Below, in pieces: positions 57,901 to 64,000 of a DNA stretch of 64,000 nt. The position numbers and the translations under genes are program-made. The notes beneath the pieces are model-generated. The model saw only the letters and a list, made by a program, of their open reading frames with translations. It had not been told where the DNA came from and made no database searches. Location of the stretch: the NCBI RefSeq assembly GCF_021869535.1, contig NW_026262593.1, forward strand, positions 55,665,318 to 55,729,317, in the 5' to 3' direction. The DNA is from Mytilus californianus (Eukaryota; Mollusca; Bivalvia; Mytilida; Mytilidae). Position 1 is the first letter of the stretch. Every line of letters starts with the position of its first letter.

Positions 57901-58004
57901 TAACCTGGAATAGCATTTTCGGTTTCATAAACATTTTAGTCTTGTATTTTTCATTCATACAAACAAAGAACCAATAAGACTTAAAAGAGTTTAAAAATGT
58001 AATC

Positions 58005-58215
58005 AGCATTTCCATGGAAAGCAACTGGACTCCGCTTTTGCCTACTTGTTCTTTTACTCATATGAAAAAACTGCATACAGGAGAGGAGCTTCTAAGGAAG
58101 AATGAAACGATACTAGCATAATCCGTTAACTTTCGTTCCGCTATAGAGATGATGTTCTCTCACTAAATAAGTCAAAACTTAGTGACTATGTTGAACGCGT
58201 CTATCTCATCGAACT

Positions 58216-58260
<45 letters not shown>

Positions 58261-59240
58261 TTCCAAAACCATACAAAGTCGGAAATATTTGTGATATGAC
58301 GTATAAATGTAGTGTTTTGTACTTCCTAAATTTGTCTTTGAAACAATTTTTTTTCCACAGAAAACGCCAATTTTTGAGAAAATATCCAAATTCAGAGACC
58401 ATTATCAATCCGTGTCTTATACGCATTCGCGCATGCTCAGTCGACGTACTGCCCGCAAAATCTACAATTGATACTAAAATAACGAGACCATGAACTTCGT
58501 CATTATACAAGGATTATAACTACTAAATTCAATCTTTGTCACATGAACTTTCCGGTTGTAGTAAGAAAACTAGGACGGGTTCAAACAGAAAGATTTTGAT
58601 AGCAGAGAAAACTGTGCACCTTATAATTAGCACGACTTTATCAGATGACAATACGAATACTAAAAATTCAGGCTTAAGATAAGGCGTAGGTACTTTAATT
58701 TAGTCACGAATCCGCGATGTCGCGGGTGTTTTCTAGTTTATTAAAAATTAACAAAAAGATAATGAAGGATATTACAGATACAGTTGAATATGTCTCATAT
58801 CTTGGCTTACATCTAGAAATGACAATGAGGGTCGGTTAAAAACAAAACCATTACGACATAATGGACTATTGTAGCTTCCTACAGTTGAACTTTCAATTTC
58901 TAAGTAGCTTCATTCAAGCAGCGCCATATGTTTTTTTTTGTACCTCGTACTTTATTTGGCCTTTTAATTTTTTTGATTTGAGTGTCACTGATGAGTTATT
59001 TGTACGCTTTGTCTGGCGTGCACAATTATAAGCCTGGTATTTTTGATAATTGTTTTCCCACTGTATATGCTATTCCAAAGCGTATGTTTTCTATCTCGAT
59101 TTCCTTGGTAGATGGTTGCTGCTTACAAGGAAGTTATTGAACCAAGGGTTCCAAATGGTAAAGTTGAAATCATCTCTTGAAAAAAACGTTTGTACGACAT
59201 CACGTTATTTGACCGTTATGCAATACATGTTTCAGGGATG
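58005..59240 (+). pseudogene. Decayed reverse-transcriptase fragment with two nested insertions
   Basis: AYLFFYSYE near 58040, RYRDDVLSLNKSKLSDYVER near 58137-58200 (the RT xDD motif, with Arg for the usual hydrophobic residue), then after a Helitron-like insert DITDTVEYVSYLGLHLE-type sequence at 58768, and after a repeat J insert (58930-59048) FLGRWLLLTRKLLNQGFQMV and KLKSS at 59100-59180. Several stops and frameshifts make it inactive. The 3' region (GAATGCCACATGTGGAGTAG) follows at 59344. It identifies the shorter copies at 41191 and 47742 as RT-derived. Confidence 0.72.
58216..58736 (+). mobile_element. Helitron-like nonautonomous element
   Basis: It starts TCTATACTACTAAAGG and ends TTTTCTAG. 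Seven bases before CTAG there is a GC-rich hairpin, CCGCGA-TG-TCGCGG (58712-58725). A 5' TC, a 3' CTRR and a subterminal hairpin are the Helitron hallmarks, and there are no inverted ends. It interrupts the RT fragment exactly between ATCGAACT and the continuing codons. No Rep/helicase is encoded. About 20 extra bases follow CTAG before the RT resumes. Confidence 0.65.
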
Positions 59241-59343
59241 ACGATGGATATGTTCCAATTGTCGTTACACCAGTTTTATCCCCTTTTCATCTAATGTGAC
59301 ATTCCCGAATAAGACTTATCACCAAATTTGCATTTACATGAAC

Positions 59344-59400
59344 AGAACAGTGAATGCCACATGTGGAGTAGGATTTGCTTATCCTTCGGGAGGATCTTGC
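59344..59400 (+). mobile_element. Retroelement 3' fragment (decayed)
   Basis: GTGAATGCCACATGTGGAGT, AGGATTTGCTTATCCTTCGG, then similarity fades. It continues the pseudogene above. Confidence 0.65.
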
Positions 59401-59534
59401 ACCAAAAAACCACCATAACTAAACAAATATGTAAATCAAGATTAAAACATGAAATCGGAGTTATTGCCCCGATAGCGTGCTTTACATCAAATGAATTAAT
59501 AAAAAACATGATTATAAAAGGACGTGTAATACCA

Positions 59535-59660
59535 CTTAACTATATTTCATTTCCGCTAATGTTCTTTGCAACTTTATGAATATTCATGACTGGCGGGTTT
59601 CTTTTCTGCGTGAATCGCCTGAAAATATATAGTTTTGAATTATTCACATAATTTTAAAGA
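59535..59660 (+). promoter_or_regulatory. Orphan lectin-type promoter remnant
   Basis: CATTTCCGCTAATGTTCTTT + GCAACTTTATGAATATTCAT (palindrome 59576-59587) matches 34685-34724 upstream of gene 1 (AATTTCCGCCAATGTTCTTT + GCAGCTTCATGAATATTCAT). Similarity continues weakly for some tens of bases and is then cut by repeat G at 59679. No first exon follows. Confidence 0.6.
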
Positions 59661-59678
59661 ATTTTGTTGATCAAATAA

Positions 59679-60431
59679 ACAAGAGTGCACACGCTGAAAT
59701 GTCTCGCCTTATTTACTAACCATTAATATTATGTTGATAGTCTTAATTAGAAAGCTTTACTACAACTATAACATAAACTTAACATGATCCAAGAAAATGA
59801 TGTAAAGGTCATATAAACCAAACGAGAAATACATGTACACCTTACAATCATTCAAAACACTAAATATAGTTGACCTATTGCTTATAATTTCTAAGAAACA
59901 GACTTAACCAAGAAAACTAAACATTGACCAATGAGGTCAAGGTCAGATGAACCATGTCAGGCAGACATGTACGGCTTACAATCCTTCCATACAACAAATA
60001 TAGTTGACCTATTGCTTACAGTTTAAGAAAAACAGACCAAAATACATAAACTTAACACTGAGCAATGAGCCGTGAAAATGAGGTCAAGGTCAAATAAAAC
60101 CTGCTAGACTGACATGTACATCATAAAATATTTCCATACACCAAATATAGTTGACCTATTGCATATAGTATTAGAAAAAAAGCCCAAAACTCAAAAACTT
60201 AACTTTGACCACTGAACCATGAAAATGAGGTCAAGGTCAGTTGACACCTGCCAGTTGGACATGTACACCTTACAATCATTCCATACACCAAATATGAAGC
60301 ATCCAGGTCTTCCACCTACTAAAATATAAAGCTTTTAAGAAGTTAGCCGCCGCCGCCGCCGCCGCCGCCGCCACCGGATCAGTATCCCTATGCCGAGCTT
60401 TCTGCGACAAAAGTCGCAGGCTCGACAAAAA
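59679..60431 (-). repeat. Large monomer repeat G, inverted shorter copy
   Basis: It starts CAAGAGTGCACACGCTGAAA + TGTCTCGCC and ends with a CCG run (60348-60372), GCCGAGCTTTCTGCGACAAA and AGTCGCAGGCTCGACA, the reverse complement of both ends of 32063-33475. Fewer monomers are present. Confidence 0.85.
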
Positions 60432-61900
60432 CTGTCTAATATTTTTTTTAAATAATTGAATTAGTCTTGACCTATTAGTAAAAAATTCAGATTTATTTTA
60501 ATAAAAACAATCGTATTTTTTTTCCTTGGGCACAGAACGGATGTATATATATATATTACATAATATTATTTACACACATGTTTATGAACAAAAAATTAAT
60601 ATATATTGTCATGCCCGTCTTATAATGTTTTGTCAATCTACTTCTACACAAATTTCAGAAATCGTATTCCAAAATTACAGATTCAAAATGAAGTAATTGT
60701 TTTAGATGTGTATTGTGAACGAACATATTCTAATTGGTTTTTTTTTGTAATCCATTTATTCATTTACCCTGGATATAGCGAAAATTTCAGTTGTGGAGAT
60801 ACAACATTTATTTCTTGAAACCAATATTTTGAGAAGATATCTATATATAGAAGGAGATTCAGTGTTGACCGGCTAGTGATTCAGTAGTTCCACAACCTAT
60901 ACCACCCGGCCACCGATGCCGCGGGCACTCGAATTAAATTTGCGATCAAATAAAGAGATCGAGTACATCTTTTAAAACCTTATCTAAATTTACATTTTTG
61001 GTTTCGAAATGATTATCTTATCGAATGACAACGTTTAAGTCAAAATCTAGTCAGAAGTTGTTTCTTTTCAAACACTATTGTTTGCTTGTTATTTTAGAAT
61101 TTTGTTTTGATGGCATACACCTTTTGATGTCGGTTAGTTATTTTTTATATGGTGCCTAACTGACGTACAGCCAGCAACTCCTTTTATTGATTTTTTAAAT
61201 TATCATTATTTGATTGAAATAACATTAACGGTACCAACTTTATTGCATCAGATGCGTATGTCGACAATTGATGTCTCTTCAATGATACCCCAGGCCAAAA
61301 TAACAAATTCCTCATGAAATTACGAACTAAAAGCATCTGTATATGTGCTATCTAGCGTATGTTCTTTCCAAATATTTGCATATGGGTGTCCAGGATTCGA
61401 AATAACAGTATTGATAGGTCTTTGATTATCATTTGTCTTGATTTACACGTCTGCTATTGTAAGTACTAGGCTGAATATCTCTATTGTATCATAAGTGTAT
61501 CTGAGTCAATCGAAATGTCATTATACATGTTATGTAATATTTGCTGTATGCATTGTACATCAAATACAACTAAAAGAAAATAATGATTTTAAAGAACAAA
61601 GGAATTCCTCGAATACGTCACTAGCACTTAATATTTCGAAGTGACTACCTTTTAAATCAGACAATATCTACACGAAAAGCCAGATTTTTCAGTGATTTTA
61701 TGTCAAAATTAAACCATCTAACTAATTGAAGTTTCATATAAATGAAATAGTAGTTCGATGTATGCTTACAGACAAGAAGATTAGGTATTGTATGGGATAT
61801 ACAGAAATAGCACACTATTTAGAAAAATAAAGACTATAGTCTGTATATATCACTTATCTGAATTATAGATTCCTAAACTTACAAGAGTTATTCTTTAGCT
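60432..61900. other. Intergenic, nothing recognised
   Basis: AT-rich. GGTACCAACTTTATTGCATC and GACAATTGATGTCTCTTCAA near 61230 recall the start of the duplicated segment (compare 42955-43005 and 50010-50060), so a diverged related fragment may be present. Confidence 0.45.
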
Positions 61901-61904
61901 TAGG

Positions 61905-62125
61905 CTCTATTTATGAGGGTCTGGATAGGGTCCTTCATTTCTGTATTCTTTAAATTGTTTAGGGCATTTTTCTCTATTCTTTATACTTTTTGTCCATTAT
62001 TCTCTATTCTTTATATTTTAGCACCTCATTATTCTCTCTTCTTTATTTTTTTGGTCCATTTTTCTCTATTCTTTATATTTTTTGTTCATTATTCTCCATT
62101 CTGTAAACCCCCATCCACACCCGAA
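61905..62125 (+). repeat. Dispersed repeat E
   Basis: GGGTCCTTCATTTCTGTATT, TATTTTAGCACCTCATTATT and CTGTAAACCCCCATCCACAC. Same as 19365-19615 and the complement of 15440-15645. Confidence 0.78.
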
Positions 62126-62284
62126 TTTAAACTACATGTATTCATTCATCTCAATAAGACTTTAGAACTTCCCTTACAGAAATTTTCTGATTATTTTTTA
62201 TCTGTTTTATATTTTTTGTTAATTTAGAGGCACCAGTATACGTAGTTTATCAATGCTCAAATATCATAAATCATTAATTTACAT

Positions 62285-62511
62285 GACGGGTGCCACATGT
62301 GGAGCAGGATCTGCTTACCATTCCGGAGCACCTGATATCACCCCTGGTTATTTGGCGGGGCTCGTGTTGCTCAGTCTTTAGTTTTCTATGTTGTGTTTTG
62401 TGTATCGTTTTTTGTCTTTTTGTCTTTTTATCTGTTTTTGCCATGGCGTTGTCAGTTTATTTTCGACTTATGAGTTTGAATGTCCCTTTGGTATCTTTCG
62501 CCTCTTTTTTA
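62285..62511 (+). mobile_element. Retroelement 3' end with long flanking duplication
   Basis: GACGGGTGCCACATGTGGAG to TTTGGTATCTTTCGCCTCTT. It is flanked by a direct repeat, TAGTTTATCAATGCTCAAAT + ATCATAAATC (62243-62272) and ...ATCATTAATC (62523-62552), so it looks like a discrete 5'-truncated insertion with a target duplication of about 30 bp or more. Confidence 0.75.
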
Positions 62512-62689
62512 GAGGCAACAATAGTTTATCAATGCTCAAATATCATTAATCCTTTAAAACAATACAAATGATTGTAAAACCAAAACCTTGGGGAATCACA
62601 TTAACCCCGCAAAAAGAAGCGCATGCGTCGACGTGGCTACTCGGAGTAAGTTTTCCTGCTATGCATGCATCACCCATCATGCAAATCAA

Positions 62690-62803
62690 CAACACAATAA
62701 CAAATACATGAATAACAAATACATAAATAACAAATACATGAATAATAAATACATGAATAACAATTACATGAATAACAAATACATGAATAACAAATACATG
62801 AAT
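62690..62803. repeat. 15-bp minisatellite
   Basis: About seven copies of AACAAATACATGAAT with one or two changes (ATAAATAACAAATACAT, AACAATTACATGAAT). It is a multiple of 3, so both strands stay open (NKYMN on +). Confidence 0.93.
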
Positions 62804-62999
62804 TTGGTTAACTTTATAGTTACCTCGATCGTTTTCGCTCGTTCTGAATGAAATTAGTATTGTTATGAATAATACAGTTAATAACAATTTTGGTACACGT
62901 CATAACCTTTTTTAATAAGGTACTGGTATTGACTAATTAATTATTTCTGCCATTATACAATTTTCCAACAATTATTCAAAGTCTATGAGATAAGATACG

Positions 63000-63740
63000 T
63001 GACCATGCCTTAAAAGAGTAAAACCTGTTTTTATTATGAAAAGGGTATAAAAAGAGTTGTTGTATTCTCTTTCTGATTAATATGAAATATTAAAATTTGA
63101 TAATATTCCTCCGTGTAAAAAAGCTAAATAGGATGCTACACGTACCAAAACAGATACAGATGTATACAGAAGACATATCTTGAATATTTTTGTTACCGAA
63201 ATGCCTCCTGGATAGTTATTTTCAACATTTGCTTCCTTCGTAACATTTTACAGTTGATTTCCTAATACATGCAGAGTAAGAGTTTGGTTGGTTTGCTTGC
63301 CGTGCTTGCTTTTTTTGTATTTATGTTTGCTCAAGCATTGTAATTAAGATTGACATCTTTAAACAATATAAGTAGGCGGAGTTAAACCTGTATATAGGTA
63401 AATTTGATTCTTTAATAGTGTCCAATCAAATTTAAGTATCATGTATACAAGTTTAACTCTGCCTTTATGTTGTGTTTTCAGATGTCAATCTTAATAATAA
63501 TGCTTGAGCAAACTTTAATACAAACAAAGCAAGCAAGCCAACCAAACCTTTAACTTGCTACCATTATGATAACAGCTGTAATCCAATCAGGCATTTCTTG
63601 AACATATCGTGGTTTCATTATATGTCATGACAATGTCTTAAAAGAGTAAAATATGTTTTTATTATGAAAAAGGTATGGAAAGAGTCGTTGTATTCACTTT
63701 CTGATTAAAATGGAGTATCAAAATCTTATAATTTTCCTCC
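63000..63740. repeat. 110-bp direct repeat flanking a foldback element
   Basis: TCTTAAAAGAGTAAAA-type sequence, GTTTTTATTATGAAAAGGGT and CTTTCTGATTAATATGAAAT at 63005-63115 recur at 63631-63740 in diverged form. The foldback at 63279-63555 lies between them. Confidence 0.7.
63279..63555. mobile_element. Foldback element (TTGGTTGGTTTGCTTGC arms)
   Basis: AGAGTTTGGTTGGTTTGCTT + GC, TTTGCTCAAGCATTGTAATT, AAGATTGACATCT and GGCGGAGTTAAAC on the left are matched in inverse order by GTTTAACTCTGCC, AGATGTCAATCTTAATAATA + ATGCTTGAGCAAAC and GCAAGCAAGCCAACCAAACC on the right. No coding sequence. Confidence 0.8.
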
Positions 63741-64000
63741 ATTTACATTTTTGAATTACACAAAAAGTTTCAATTTTCAATTTAGTACATGATCACATTA
63801 AAAATGTGTTGATTTATTAAGTTATGGTTTCCTGTTAACTGTGTCCTTAATCCACGAGGGACACTGAGTTGTAAATGTAGTGAGTTTGAAACCGAGATGA
63901 ATTCATTTCCACAGAAAGTACACACAGCGAATATAGAACCGATATACTCTATATAAATTCTTGGTTTAAATGGAAAAATTTGCACTTGGAAATCTTGTTT
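63741..64000. other. Right edge, nothing recognised
   Basis: AT-rich sequence. The short minus-strand frame here has no recognisable similarity. Confidence 0.4.

Noticed and set aside
62546-62887. 113-codon minus-strand frame and its + strand partner
   Set aside because: Both are read-throughs of the 15-bp minisatellite.

Overview
The window is eukaryotic, AT-rich and mostly non-coding. Introns have GT-AG borders, and it is dense in repeat families that I recognise from marine mussels (Mytilidae, probably Mytilus). That genus call rests on memory of the repeats plus a plainly metazoan gene, not on a search. No bacterial operon, CRISPR array, rRNA or complete tRNA gene is visible.

Region 1 (1-25,234, + strand) holds most of one gene, an ACK1/TNK2-type activated CDC42 kinase. 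Twelve exons can be joined in phase from 2357 to a stop at 25,234 (1060 visible codons). They encode the end of a SAM domain, a complete tyrosine kinase domain, an SH3 domain, a CRIB motif, a long proline-rich tail with a clathrin box and a PPxY motif, a Mig6-like block and a C-terminal UBA region. The first exon(s) lie left of the window. The most unusual feature is in the intron before the first visible exon. Two tandem arrays (28-bp and 40-bp units) are built from the first bases of that exon, the second including its own 3' splice site. The result is about ten decoy acceptors and a 71-bp perfect palindrome. The introns also carry a decayed copy of the start of the HRD exon, hAT, Harbinger-like and TTAA- or TA-flanked elements, SINEs, and satellite-like arrays.

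Region 2 (25-34.7 kb) is intergenic. It holds the kinase 3' UTR, a TTAA-flanked MITE, a SINE and two copies of a large repeat made of ~150-bp monomers.

Region 3 (34.7-57 kb, + strand) holds two paralogous three-exon genes for secreted proteins: signal peptide, LamG/concanavalin-A-like domain, then a short Cys-rich PAN/apple-like domain (334 and 328 residues predicted). Between them a ~5-kb segment is duplicated (about 42,666-47,741 and 49,725-54,567). Each copy carries a promoter and first exon, but only one set of exons 2-3 follows. A palindrome, ATGAATATTCAT, sits 191-199 bp before the start codon of every first exon, and a fourth copy marks a promoter remnant at 59.5 kb.

Region 4 (57-64 kb) is repeat debris: a decayed reverse-transcriptase fragment with a Helitron-like element inside it, an inverted copy of the monomer repeat, a retroelement 3' end flanked by long direct repeats, a 15-bp minisatellite and a foldback element.

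The kinase gene and the lectin-like genes show no functional link. The kinase is expected to be a housekeeping or signalling gene. The lectin-PAN genes look like a young, locally duplicating secreted (perhaps immune or adhesive) family.
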